Assembly (NCBI GenBank): GCA_949317995.1
Contig: OX439043.1
Location: 1,604,501-1,668,500 of the forward strand
Length of the DNA stretch: 64,000 bases
Direction of reading: 5' to 3'
Source of the DNA: Acholoe squamosa
Lineage: Eukaryota > Annelida > Polychaeta > Phyllodocida > Polynoidae
The notes under the pieces were generated by a model. It was not told the origin of the DNA and ran no database searches. It worked only from the letters and a program-made list of their open reading frames with translations. The translations under genes were made by a program, and so were the position numbers. Position 1 is the stretch's first letter, and each line of letters begins with the position of its first letter. This document shows positions 42,205 through 52,784 of the stretch, in pieces.

Positions 42205-42615
42205 GGAGAGGTAAGAAGTGCAGTGAGTACCCTTGTGGTTTAGGAAATTGACAAGAGTCCAATGTTAGAGATATCCAGAATCACAGACATTTCAGACTCA
42301 TTTTTCACATAGTGGGAGTTGGCCTTTAACTGCATATTCAACAGGGCTTTGATGCCCAATAACGGCAATAGAATTGAAATCACAGAGATCCAGTGCTCAA
42401 TACTGGCAATAGACTAAAAATCACAGAGATCTACTGCCTAATATCAGCAATTGAATTAAAGTGCTCAATATGGGCTACTGGTAGGATTTTGGTAAGGTAA
42501 AGGTGGAGTGAGACCCCTTGTGATTTAGATTATTGGCAATAGGCCAAGGCTGCCAATATCCAACATCACAGACATTTCAAACCTATTTTTCGCATAGTGG
42601 GATTCGACCTATACT
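42205..42615. repeat. Diverged direct repeat of about 130 bp
   Basis: 42205-42335 and 42490-42615 share CAGTGAG/GAGTGAG, CCTTGTGRTTTAG, ATCACAGACATTTCA and CACATAGTGGGA in the same order. The copies are old and interspersed with short 'AATCACAGAGATC' strings. Confidence 0.5.
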
Positions 42616-44147
42616 AAACAGTACTAAATGACATAAACTTATGCCCTCCGACTCGATGATATTCATGATGTACCTCAACCTTAACCCTTGACTAACTCAG
42701 AACTGAATAAAATCACTTATAAATCAAATAGGTTAGGGTGCACCTTATAGCTAAAATTAGTAGATTAGACCCATGGTACCAAACGGCTCAAACCTAGTGT
42801 AGGAACATGGTTGTAGCCTTACCTAACCAGGCACATGTCGGGGAAATGGATTCCAGGATTATATTGCAATCACAGAGAATCAACCATAGCTTAAGTATAC
42901 ATTTTATTTCATGAAAATATCTTTATTTGTCAATTTTTGCTGAGTTTTCAAAATTGTAAAGTGGCCAGCATTCATTCAGAGAAGTGTTGAGACTGAATGC
43001 ACTGACTATAACCCTAGTCAGCTGGTACCAAATTAAATAGAAAATTTTAAACTACATGTGGTTATGAATATCTTTTGTCTTTCTTTGTTGTAATAATTTT
43101 CACAATACAAAACATTGTGATCATGTTTTAAATTTATCTATGAAAATGGTCACAGTGAAATTGGCAATGATCATCAAATCGGCCGATTTTCATCATTACA
43201 ACTAATGATTTGCAGTCTTACTTTCACAAAATCACAGAGACCATTAATATTAATGAAACCATACAAGCAAACTGGCAACGTTGACATTTTTCACCTGGTC
43301 TATGAGGGCCGAGATGTGAGTTATTTGGATACATCCTAATCAGTACATGGTTGGAAGACAGACAATACGCAAATGTCAACGACCTATAAGGCCTCGTTGA
43401 ATACGGCAGACTCACTTCGGGGAATACAATGCAAAAATATTCCATGACAGTCCCTCTGTTGTGGCAGATCATCTATTGTTTTAAAAACACTACCCTCTCA
43501 AAGGGTGCATGCATCATAACGATGGAAGTGTAGTACATGTAAAGATAACATGACGAAAGAAAAATAAAGAAGTAACAACAACATAAGATCTGATGTTCCC
43601 CTCAATACGACACAGTAAATAGATAAATACAAGACAATGATAGTTGACACCGTACGTGGCGGAGGAGGTTGGCACACGGACAGAAGCAACAACCTCAGCC
43701 AGTGGATTAGATTTATAACTAAATGAATAAATACATGAAGTACCTTCAGAATAAAAGAGGTACAATAAAATCATGATGAAGCAGTTCAATTGTCATTGTC
43801 ACTTCATTTCATGGTAAGAACGTTGTTTACTGTGGCTTAGTACTAGAATCGCATGCCTGAGGTGGGCATTGAGAAACACCAATCCATTCTCCACTGTGTG
43901 GCCTTTTCTCCACACACTGGCCAAATACAGATGCATAAAACTCAGGGTTTATCTAATTAACAACGTAAAACCAAGAAATAAATACAGAGTTCAACTCAGA
44001 TATATCATTTCAGGCTGTCTTCACTTGTAGATGTCAGGCTACAACCCACTCGGCCCACGGCCTTGTGGGTGATAGCCAGACATCCACAGCAGAGCCTGAA
44101 TTGACAAAACATATTTCAGCTCTGTCCTTGTATCGTTGAGACTGACA
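42616..44147. other. AT-rich intergenic stretch
   Basis: I see no gene or ordered repeat that I can defend. Confidence 0.4.
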
Positions 44148-44427
44148 GTGCACGGCTGCATTCATGTATCATGCTGACCAATGGGCACGATGCATGAATG
44201 CATTACAAGGCTGCATCCATGCATCATGCTGACCAATGGGCACGATGCATGAATGCATTACAAGACTGCATCCATGCATCATGCTGACCAATGGGCACGA
44301 TGCATGAATGCATTACAAGACTGCATCCATGCATCATGCTGACCAATGGGCACGATGCATGAATGCATTACAAGACTGCATCCATGCATCATGCTGACCA
44401 ATGGGCACGATGCATGAATGCATTAGC
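44148..44427. repeat. Tandem array, 55-bp unit, 5 copies, palindromic
   Basis: Units read TGCATCATGCTGACCAATGG then GCACGATGCATGAATGCATT and ACAAGACTGCATCCA. The TGCATCATG/CGATGCA pairing within the unit links it to the dispersed hairpin family seen from 47 kb onward. Confidence 0.85.
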
Positions 44428-44436
44428 ACAGTAAAA

Positions 44437-44663
44437 GGTTTAAAGCCACAGGCTGGATGGTTTAAATCTGTGGGGGGAGACAGTGTGAGGTAGGGTTTAA
44501 AGCCACAGGCTGGATGGTTTAAACCTGTGGGGGGAGACAGTGTGAGGTAGGGTTTAAAGCCACAGGCTGGATGGTTTAAACCTGTGGGGGGAGACAGTGT
44601 GAGGTAGGGTTTAAAGCCACAGGCTGGATGGTTTAAACCTGTGGGGGGAGACAGTGTGAGGTA
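44437..44663. repeat. Tandem array, 57-bp unit, 4 copies, palindromic
   Basis: Each unit contains GGTTTAAAGCCACAGG and GGTTTAAACCTGTGG, so CCACAGG pairs with CCTGTGG, and the palindrome GGTTTAAACC lies inside the loop. Copies differ by about one base. Confidence 0.88.
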
Positions 44664-44867
44664 CTTCATAAAGGTGTGTCACATGGGGATCAGCCATTTT
44701 CTATTTATTGATGTTGTGTGGGGCTTGGTCTATGTTGCAAGGGGCCATATTTGCTGCACTCGTACTGAATAATATTTAAACTTAGTAATGCATGTCTTTA
44801 GGTTCAAATACACCTTTTATGAATTAACTGTAATTGATTCAAGGATTGTTGTATTTTTTCTCAAGTT

Positions 44868-44870
<3 letters not shown>

Positions 44871-44936
<66 letters not shown>
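44871..44936. repeat. (AT)n microsatellite, about 65 bp
   Basis: Pure alternating AT. Confidence 0.97.
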
Positions 44937-44938
<2 letters not shown>

Positions 44939-45083
44939 TCAGTGTAGTCGGTCTAGCACAGGTGTGCCTACAAGTAAGAGTAGGCTTACATTACCCTTTA
45001 CTGTAGGGCCTGCCTCGCTACTGATAGTCATTGAGTTGAAATCAACAACTATTACCAACAACATTGGTAACTCACAGCCTGTC

Positions 45084-47168
45084 TCTGTCTTGGTGTAAGG
45101 TAGTCCTCATTCACCCTCTCTGCCTTGGTGTAAGGCAGTCCTCATTCACCCTCTCTGCCTAGGTGTAAGGCAGTCCTCATTCGCCCTCTCTGCCTTGGTG
45201 TAAGGCAGGCCTCATTCACCCTCTCTGCCTAGGTGTAAGGTAGTCCTCATTCACCCACTCTGCCTAGGTGTAAGGCAGTCCTCATTCACCCTCTCTGCCT
45301 AGGTGTAAGGCAGTCCTCATTCACCCTCTCTGCCTTGGTGTAAGGCAGTCCTCATTCACCCTCTCTGCCTAGGTGTAAGGCAGTCCTCATTCACCCTCTC
45401 TGCCTTGGTGTAAGGCAGTCCTCATTCACCCTCTCTGCCTAGGTGTAAGGCAGTCCTCATTCACCCTCTCTACCTAGGTGTAAGGCAATCCTCATTCACC
45501 CTCTCTGCCTAGGTTTTAAGCAGTCCTCATTCACCCTCTCTGCCTTGGTGTAAGGCAATCCTCATTCACCCTCTCTGCCTTGGTGTAAGGCAGTCCTCAT
45601 TCACCCTCTCTGCCTTGGTGTAAGGCAGTCCTCATTCACCCTCTCTGTCTTGGTGTAAAGCAGTCCTCATTCACCCTCTGCCTTGGTGTAAGGCAGTCCT
45701 CATTCACCCTCTCTGCCTTGGTGTAAGGCAGTCCTCATTCACCCTCTCTGCCTAGGTGTAAGGCAGTCCTCATTCACCCTCTCTGCCTTGGTGTAAGGCA
45801 GTCCTCATTCAGCCTCTCTGTCTTGGTGTAAGGCAGCCCTCATTCACCCTCTCTACCTAGGTGTAAGGCAGTCCTCATTCACCCTCTCTGCCTAGGTGTA
45901 AGGCAGTCCTCATTCACCCTCTCTGCCTAGGTGTAAGGCAGTCCTCATTCACCCTCTCTGCCTAGGTGTAAGGCAGTCCTCATTCACCCTCTCTGTCTTG
46001 GTGTAAGGCAGTCCTCATGCACCCTCTCTGCCTTGGTGTAAGGCAGTCCTCATTCACCCTCTCTGTCTTGGTGTAAGGCAGTCCTCATTCACCCTCTCTG
46101 CCTTGGTGTAAGGCAATCCTCATTCACCCTCTCTGCCTTGGTGTAAGGCAGTCCTCATTCACCCTCTCTGCCTACGTGTAAGGCAGTCCTCATTCACCCT
46201 CTGCCTTGGTGTAAGGCAGCCCTCATTCACCCTCTCTACCTAATTGTAAGGCAGTCCTCATTCACCCTCTCTGCCTAGGTGTAAGGCAGTCCTCATTCAC
46301 CCTCTGCCTAGGTGTAAGGCAGTCCTCATTTACCCTCTCTGCCTTGGTGTAAGGCAGTCTTCATTCACCCATTCTGTCTTGGTGTAAGGTAGTCCTCATT
46401 CACCCTCTTTGCCTAGGTGTAAGGCAGTCCTCATTCACCCTCTCTGCCTTGGTTTAAGGCAGTCCTCATTCACCCTCTCTGTCTTGGTGTAAGGCAGTCC
46501 TCATTCAGCCTCTCTGTCTTGGTGTAAGGCAGTCCTCATTCACCCTCTCTGTCTTGGTGTAAGGCAGTCCTCATTCACCCTCTCTGTCTTGGTGTAAGGA
46601 AGTCCTCATTCACCCTCTCTGCCTTGGTGTAAGGCAGTCCTCATTCACCCTCTCTGCCTTGGTGTAAGGCAGTCCTCATTCAGCCTCTCTGTCTTGGTGT
46701 AAGGCAGTCCTCATTCAGCCTCTCTGTCTTGGTGTAAGGCAGTCCTCATTCACCCTCTCTGTCTTGGTGTAAGGCAGTCCTCATTCACCCTCTCTGCCTT
46801 GGTGTAAGGCAGTCCTCATTCACCCTCTCTGCCTTGGTGTAAGGCAGTCCTCATTCACCCTCTCTGCCTTGGTGTAAGGCAGTCCTCATTCACCCTCTCT
46901 GCCTAGGTGTACGGCAGTCCTCATTCACCCTCTTTGCATAGGTGTAAGGCAGTCCTCATTCACCCTCTTTGCATAGGTGTAAGGCAGTCCTCATTCACCC
47001 TCTTTGCATAGGTGTAAGGCAGTCCTCATTCACCCTCTCTGTCTTGGTGTAAGGCAGTCCTCATTCACCCTCTCTGCCTAGGTGTAAGGTAGTCCTCATT
47101 CACCCTCTCTGCCTTAGTGTAAGGCAGTCCTCATTCACCCTCTCTGCCTTGGTGTAAGGCAGTCCGCA
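45084..47168. repeat. Satellite array, 35-bp monomer, about 60 copies
   Basis: The monomer is CTGCCTTGGTGTAAGGCAG plus TCCTCATTCACCCTCT. The first part forms a hairpin with a 7-bp stem (CTGCCTT/AAGGCAG). The commonest variants, CTGCCTAGG and CTGTCTTGG, weaken the stem by one pair. A few units lose 2 bp (CTCTG in place of CTCTCTG). Confidence 0.95.
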
Positions 47169-47444
47169 GTCCACAGGAGTGTCATACCTTTCAAAACATA
47201 CCATACACTCCCCTTACTCGCCTGGTGTAGACTTCCACATGTGTTTAAAGCCCTATGCAGCCCTAGGAGTGTTATTATAAGTAGATGTATGGGTAACAGA
47301 CTTAGTTTTGTCCTGTGGCACAAGTACCTATAATAGTACTACTTTGTACCACAAGGAACCCTTTAAAGGCCAATAATGAATTAACAGTCATGTTCATTTC
47401 CTCACACTGATAGCATGCTGCCCTGGGGAATAGACTCGCATCAA
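47169..47444. other. Short unique stretch between arrays
   Basis: No feature supported. Confidence 0.4.
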
Positions 47445-47690
47445 CAGGGTTGATGCACAAATGAAGTGCTGGTCACAGACTCATCAGCACTTCATTGGTG
47501 CATCATGGCAACCAATAGGTATGATGTACAAATGAAGTGTTGGCAAGCAGACTCACTAGTGCTTCCATTGTGCATCATGATTGTCAAAGGGCATGATGCA
47601 TAAATGAGACAGTGACAAGCAGTCTCAGCAGTGCTTCATTGGTGCATCATGCCCCCCAATAGGCATGATGCACTTGTGCATCATCTGCCT
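47445..47690. repeat. Three consecutive hairpins of the CATGATGCA family
   Basis: Three successive pairs of GATGYAYAAATGA(AGTG) and (CACTTC)ATTGGTGCATCATG enclose short loops. They are diverged from one another, so they are older than the perfect copy at 52664. Confidence 0.7.
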
Positions 47691-47881
47691 TTTAAAGGGT
47701 TATTATAACAAAGTAGTATAAGTTTATATACAAAGCGTGTACTTATGTAGATCAAACACCTCTCAGCCTACTGTGTAAGCTCATAAACTGGTCAACCCCT
47801 TAACCCTTAACACGCTCTACTGCATATATGCAGTACTATAACACTGTATTTTTGGAAAAACAGGGATGGAAAGGTTTAACT

Positions 47882-48051
47882 CAGTGGCGCATTTAAATGG
47901 GGGGCGTGGGGGTGCGGGGGCACGCCCCCCTTTTTCCCAGTACTTAAGAGTTTAATTAAACATTTTGCATACCAAGATTTCCTCAAAAATAGGGGGTGCA
48001 CCCCCTCCTTTTAGGCCGCGCCTCCTCCTTTTCAAAATCCTGGATCCACTG
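47882..48051. mobile_element. Short non-autonomous element with CAGTGG ends (hAT-like?)
   Basis: The termini CAGTGG and CCACTG bracket 170 bp, with a G/C-run palindrome (GGGGGCGTG...CACGCCCCCC) near the left end and TTTTCAAAATCCTGGATCCA near the right. Short CAGTG-type termini with such interiors occur in non-autonomous hAT elements. No 8-bp duplication is visible, so the class is tentative. Confidence 0.4.
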
Positions 48052-48351
48052 TGACTGCCAAGTAGATTCTTTACCCTTTATGGGCTGGTAATGCGATAGT
48101 GCATCATGCCTATTGCTCGTCATGATGTACAGATGAAGTGCTTGCAGGACTGCCAACCAGCACTTTATTGGTTATTCATGCTGACACCCTGGATTTCAGC
48201 CCCTGTAGTGCCGTCTTCATACACAAATGCATCAGGATGTAAAATGGTCGTTATGTATTTACCTCATAACCTGACTACCCATATATACATATGATGGTCG
48301 GATTGTTCCCTAATGTACCACATACATGGTCATGGTCACAATGCACCAATG

Positions 48352-48755
48352 CAGTCCTGGGGAGTAACTCGCCAAGGCTGCATTCACAATAATGCATCAA
48401 TGCAGCCCTGGGGAGTAACTCGCCAAGGCTGCATTCACAATAATGCATCAATGCAGCCCTGGGGAGTAACTCGCCAAGGCTGCTTTCACAATAATGCATC
48501 AATGCAGTCCTGGGGAGTAACTCACCAAGGCTGCATTCACAATAATGCATCAATGCAGCCCTGGGGAGTAACTCGCCAAGGCTGCATTCACAATAATGCA
48601 TCAATGCAGTCCTGGGGAGTAACTCGCCAAGGCTGCATTCACAATAATGCATCAATGCAGCCCTGGGGAGTAACTCGCCAAGGCTGCATTCACAATAATG
48701 CATCAATGCAGTCCTGGGGAGTAACTCACCAAGGCTGCATTCACAATGCCAACTG
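48352..48755. repeat. Tandem array, 51-bp unit, 8 copies, hairpin family
   Basis: Units start GCAGYCCTGGGGAGTAACTC and continue CCAAGGCTGCATTCACAATA. GCAGCC pairs with GGCTGC within each unit, and units alternate between GCAGCC and GCAGTC versions. The array is flanked by single hairpins (about 48090-48180 and 48790-48830). Both strands stay open because the unit is a multiple of three; this is not evidence of a gene. Confidence 0.9.
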
Positions 48756-49022
48756 TACGGAGTATTCACCCCTACAGGGGGTTGACATGTGATGCACCAA
48801 TGTTGTGCAGCCTCACCAGCACTGTATTGGTGCATCATGGTGGCATAGGAACATGCAGTTGGAGAGGCCATATCTACGTTTAGGTCACTAAAGAAAGAAT
48901 ATAGTGGTCGCCATTCTTTTTTAGAACAAGCCACGATTCTGGTCGCCAAAACTGGTCGCTATTATTAGCAACCTAAACTAAGATCATGCCGAATTGATGA
49001 CATTTTTTTACAGTGTTTCCTT

Positions 49023-49283
49023 GAGGCCATTTCTCAATGTACTACGACTACACACAGCCACTACGATTTAAAAATGCCAAGGATAAGCCAGGCTATCGTA
49101 GGAACTGCCCTACGACTGCTCACTACGATTAGCAGCTATGCAGTAATTACATAAGGTTTAGTAGGGCAGTCATACTGGTGCAGACATAAGGGACTACTAG
49201 TGCATGGTACTGTTAAGGCCAAATTGCTAGGTTCTCACTACGATTTAAAGGACAGCAGTCGTAGTGTGTTAAGAAATGGCCTC
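49023..49283. mobile_element. MITE, about 261 bp, copy 1 of a pair
   Basis: The inverted ends share GAGGCCATTTCT and ACTACGACT. The interior aligns with that of 50667-50901 (GCAGTAATTA, TAGGGYAGTC, CTCACTACGA). It is non-coding. Confidence 0.6.
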
Positions 49284-49716
49284 CAGTACTAGTTTAAGAT
49301 GGTGGATGGCTTCATCTTAACTGTTACACCTCTGTCCCTTATTTAAGATTAACTTGTAGCACAGAAACGTTGTTAAGCCTGTCTTCCACCTGTGTGTCCA
49401 TGGACACTTTCTATACTTCCACTTGAAGTCTCCAACGGCATCAAATGTCAGGCAACCTTGGGACAAGGATTTCACTGTTACTTTTGCTGAGATTCCTTGT
49501 ACTGTGGTGCTTTCCTCTACTGCCATCTGGGAATTCCTTGTAGAAACTACACTGTTTCACTGCAATGTTATCATAATGCTTATCAGTTCAGATCTACAAA
49601 GATGCCCTGGTAGATTCAACAGTTGTTTCTCAGAGTGTAGAAGCAGCAATAATGGGCCCTTGATCAATGGCAGCAAATGACCAATATGCGGCCTGCTGTG
49701 TGCAGGGGCTGATGAA

Positions 49717-50297
49717 GGGTAGGGTAGGTTAACCTAGACCCGTCCACATGTATGTGGTGCAGGGTAGGGTAGGTTAACCTAGACCCGTCCACATGTATGT
49801 GGTGCAGGGTAGGGTAGGTTAACCTAGACACGTCCACATGTATGTGGTGCAGGGTAGGGTAGGTTAACCTAGACACGTCCACATGTATGTGGTGCAGGGT
49901 AGGGTAGGTTAACCTAGACACATCCACATGTATGTGGTGCAGGGTAGGGTAGGTTAACCTAGACACGTCCACATGTATGTGGTGCAGGGTAGGGTAGGTT
50001 AACCTAGACACGTCCACATGTATGTGGTGCAGGGTAGGGTAGGTTAACCTAGACACGTCCACATGTATGTGGTGCAGGGTAGGGTAGGTTAACCTAGACA
50101 CGTCCACATGTATGTGGTGCAGGGTAGGGTAGGTTAACCTAGACACGTCCACATGTACGTGGTGCAGGGTAGGGTAGGTTAACCCAGACACGTCCACATG
50201 TATGTGGTGCAGGGTAGGGTAGGTTAACCTAGACACGTCCACATGTACGTGGTGCAGGGTAGGGTAGGTTAACCTAGACACGTCCACATGTATGTGT
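49717..50297. repeat. Tandem array, 45-bp unit, 13 copies
   Basis: The unit is GGGTAGGGTAGGTTAACCTA plus GACACGTCCACATGTATGTG plus GTGCA. It holds the palindrome GGTTAACC and the hairpin CCACATGTATGTGG. Units are almost identical. A minus-strand frame of 207 codons results from the unit length being divisible by three. Confidence 0.95.
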
Positions 50298-50666
50298 AAT
50301 TATACCTTAAGATGCCCCCCTGCCTTGCAAAACTTGGATCTGCCGCAGAACAGAATTGCCATATTAACTCTTTATAGTGAAGACTCAGGATCCCTTGTCT
50401 GGGCAGCCATTTTGCCTCTAATCTTGAGACTGACATGAGTACCATATAGAATGACATGCCAGTAACAGGTTTGGTTTGATATTGGAGCCAGGAGTTGCAT
50501 GCAACAGCCTGAAAGTTCCAATCTTGGCAAGTTACATCCCAAAATGCCATTGTTGTAATAAATCGGCTGATTGTGAGGGTTGTTGTTTGGAAAATCATCA
50601 AGAAATCCACAGCAAATTGTGTGATGATACCCTCCTATGATGATATACAGATATGGCATTGCATCA
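50298..50666. other. Unique stretch between array and MITE
   Basis: No feature supported. Confidence 0.35.
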
Positions 50667-50901
50667 GAAGGGCATTTCTCAAGATGGTACGACTAGAATA
50701 ACCAGTATGACTTGTAACACACTACGACTACTCTGTATGATCAGCACTTAAGGCAGTAATTAGATAGGGTTTGATAGGGTAGTCGTACCAGTGCAATTAT
50801 TAGCGACCCCTAGGTGCAGGGATGTATGTAATGGCATTGAACTGAGGGATCTCACTACGACTTGAAGGAGGTCATGTCGTATCATCTTGAGAAATGCCTT
50901 C
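50667..50901. mobile_element. MITE, about 235 bp, copy 2 of the pair
   Basis: The ends GAAGGGCATTTCTCAAGATG and its inverted partner CATCTTGAGAAATGCCTTC agree except for one extra G and one mismatch. The interior aligns with 49023-49283. The ends have been kept better here than in the other copy. Confidence 0.62.
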
Positions 50902-52212
50902 CAGCAATTTAATACTTGGCTTGGTGCCTTATTGGCAAGAATGTTTGACAAAACTGTTTAAAGCTAGCCCAACATGTGCCGGACAGCTTTCTCTCAAGTT
51001 TAGTGTTATATATGGGGTTTGCATTATACTTAAGGCAATACAGTATGGTGCTTAGACCACTGTAACAGCTCTACCGAATCCTGTGTGCATGATTGCATAG
51101 ATCCTATGAGTTGATCCCTGAAGGCATGATGCCTCTCTGTCTCTGGCAATACAGCAAAATCAGCAGGTAATTTTCAGATCATGGCCTATAATGAAATAAA
51201 CCCCTGTTGTGCCAGTTAATAACCAGTGGGTGTATATTTACCTATACAGAGGTCCATGTACGCCCCGGGCTGTGTATGTGTATGTATTCATTACTGAGTG
51301 AGGCTCCTACTCAGAAACAAAGCTGTACTACACCAGTTAACATTAAGGATATGCACAGGACCTGTTAAACAAGGAGAATGGAGGAGTTATGTTGGACTGA
51401 TCATGTGTCCAGGGTGCAGTGACAAGCTGAAACGATCATCCATATATCCAGATACAGATACCCTTTTTACCCTGTCTGCTTACAATAAAGGATCTATACA
51501 GGACTTGTTAGACAAGGATACAGGGGGATCTAAAATGCATGAAGAGAGTGAAATTTGCAATTCTCACCAAGATTTATACTCCCTTTAAGACCAGACAGGC
51601 TCCCTTCAGAAAAAGTTGGTGTGGTCCATTACACTCATTTTATGATGCCTTTCAGAGGTATCCTAGGATGTCAAATTCACTATTTTCTTATACCGTCTAG
51701 AACACTTGCCAGACAGAGTGTTTGCCAGGATTGAAGTCTGACAAGTGTTTATTTTGAAAATACACCACATCGTTACGCACAGGAGACTTACCTGAAAATT
51801 CTCCAAAAAAAATCATTAAAATTCACCAAACTATCTGGATTAACTTCCAGAGTCATGTTGGATTTAAGGCCCCCATGAGCAGTATCTGGTAACAACCCCC
51901 CCTCCCACTCCCAGGGATATGGGGGAGTGTCAACAATACAGGATTATTGACAGGATTATTGGCATCTATACCTATCATGTCTGGCAGCCTCTAAGCCATT
52001 TCAGTGTTTTCACAAAAAGGGTTGATGGAAATACTTGATGCCAAGAGCATTATTTAACAAGCCTCCCAGAAGAAGTAACAGTTGTAGTTTAGTAGAGGCA
52101 ATTGAAGGGATAGATGTGTTTACTAATCAACACAAAGGAACTGCAACCACAGGAATGATGATGGACACTGATGACAAGATTTGATAAAATCAGGGATTAA
52201 TAAAATCAGACG
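50902..52212. other. Region upstream of the putative host gene
   Basis: No array or element is recognised. A promoter for the exon at 52213 would lie here, but I see no TATA box or CpG island. A 96-codon frame at 51298-51588 begins with GTG and includes a small internal duplication; I do not accept it as a gene. Confidence 0.4.
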
Positions 52213-52270
52213 ATGGCGGTTAACAGAAAGAACCGGGCATATGAACTGCGGCTTGCGCTGCTTCACACAG
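52213..52270 (+). CDS. Putative host gene, first coding exon
   Basis: An ATG in good context (A at -3, G at +4) opens 19 codons (MAVNRKNRAYELRLALLHT) plus one base, then AG/GTAAAA, a normal donor. It ends in phase 1, the phase needed by the acceptor at 60599. The peptide is basic and helical. I do not recognise the gene. The link to the later exons rests on phase, strand and order alone and needs transcript data. Confidence 0.42.
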
Positions 52271-52555
52271 GTAAAATACATGATGAATGTAACTTTGTGT
52301 GTCTTTTATCAATTCAATACATGAATCGTATTAATAAATGTCGTGTTATCTTCCTCTTACAAGTTTGCCTCAAGGTTAGGGGCTGCTTATATCGATACAT
52401 TTCTGCAGATATTTTGTCGGTGGGATGCACCAATGCCGGTAAATTAGTTTGTTAGTACTTGATGCATCATGCAAACCTCTAGCTCTGCCCGGTTAGGCCG
52501 GCCACTAATGCATTAACCCTTTAACGGCTGCTAATGCATAATTATATCATGCCCA

Positions 52556-52760
52556 TTGGTCTTCATGATGCATGAATGCAGCCCTGGCGCGTATGTCACC
52601 AGGGCTGCATTCACGCATCATCTTGACCCTACAGGATTGATACGCAAACTCCCGAAGGGTCCGCATGATGCACCAATGAAGTGCTGGCAAGCAGTCTTGC
52701 CAGCACTTCATTGGTGCATCATGACGACCAATGGGCATGATGCATCAATGCATCAGCAGC
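52556..52760. repeat. Two hairpins of the CATGATGCA family, one perfect
   Basis: 52664-52691 and 52696-52723 are exact 28-bp reverse complements around a 4-nt loop (CAGT). Just upstream, 52567-52587 and 52599-52619 pair over 21 bp with one mismatch and carry a different stem core (AATGCAGCCCTGG). Both lie at the 5' side of the large intron. Confidence 0.9.
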
Positions 52761-52784
52761 CTTTAAAGGGTTGAGGCAACATGT

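Noticed and set aside
44334..44669. Minus-strand ORF of 111 codons
   Set aside because: Spans two adjacent arrays (55- and 57-bp units); it is repeat translation only.
48275..48949. Minus-strand ORF of 224 codons and an overlapping plus-strand ORF of 159 codons
   Set aside because: Both strands are open because the 51-bp unit is a multiple of three; it reads as a by-product of the array.
49664..50287. Minus-strand ORF of 207 codons with a 15-residue repeat
   Set aside because: Produced by the 45-bp array; no non-repeat coding sequence.
51298..51588. Plus-strand ORF of 96 codons upstream of the putative host gene
   Set aside because: It starts at GTG, contains a small internal duplication and has no conserved pattern.
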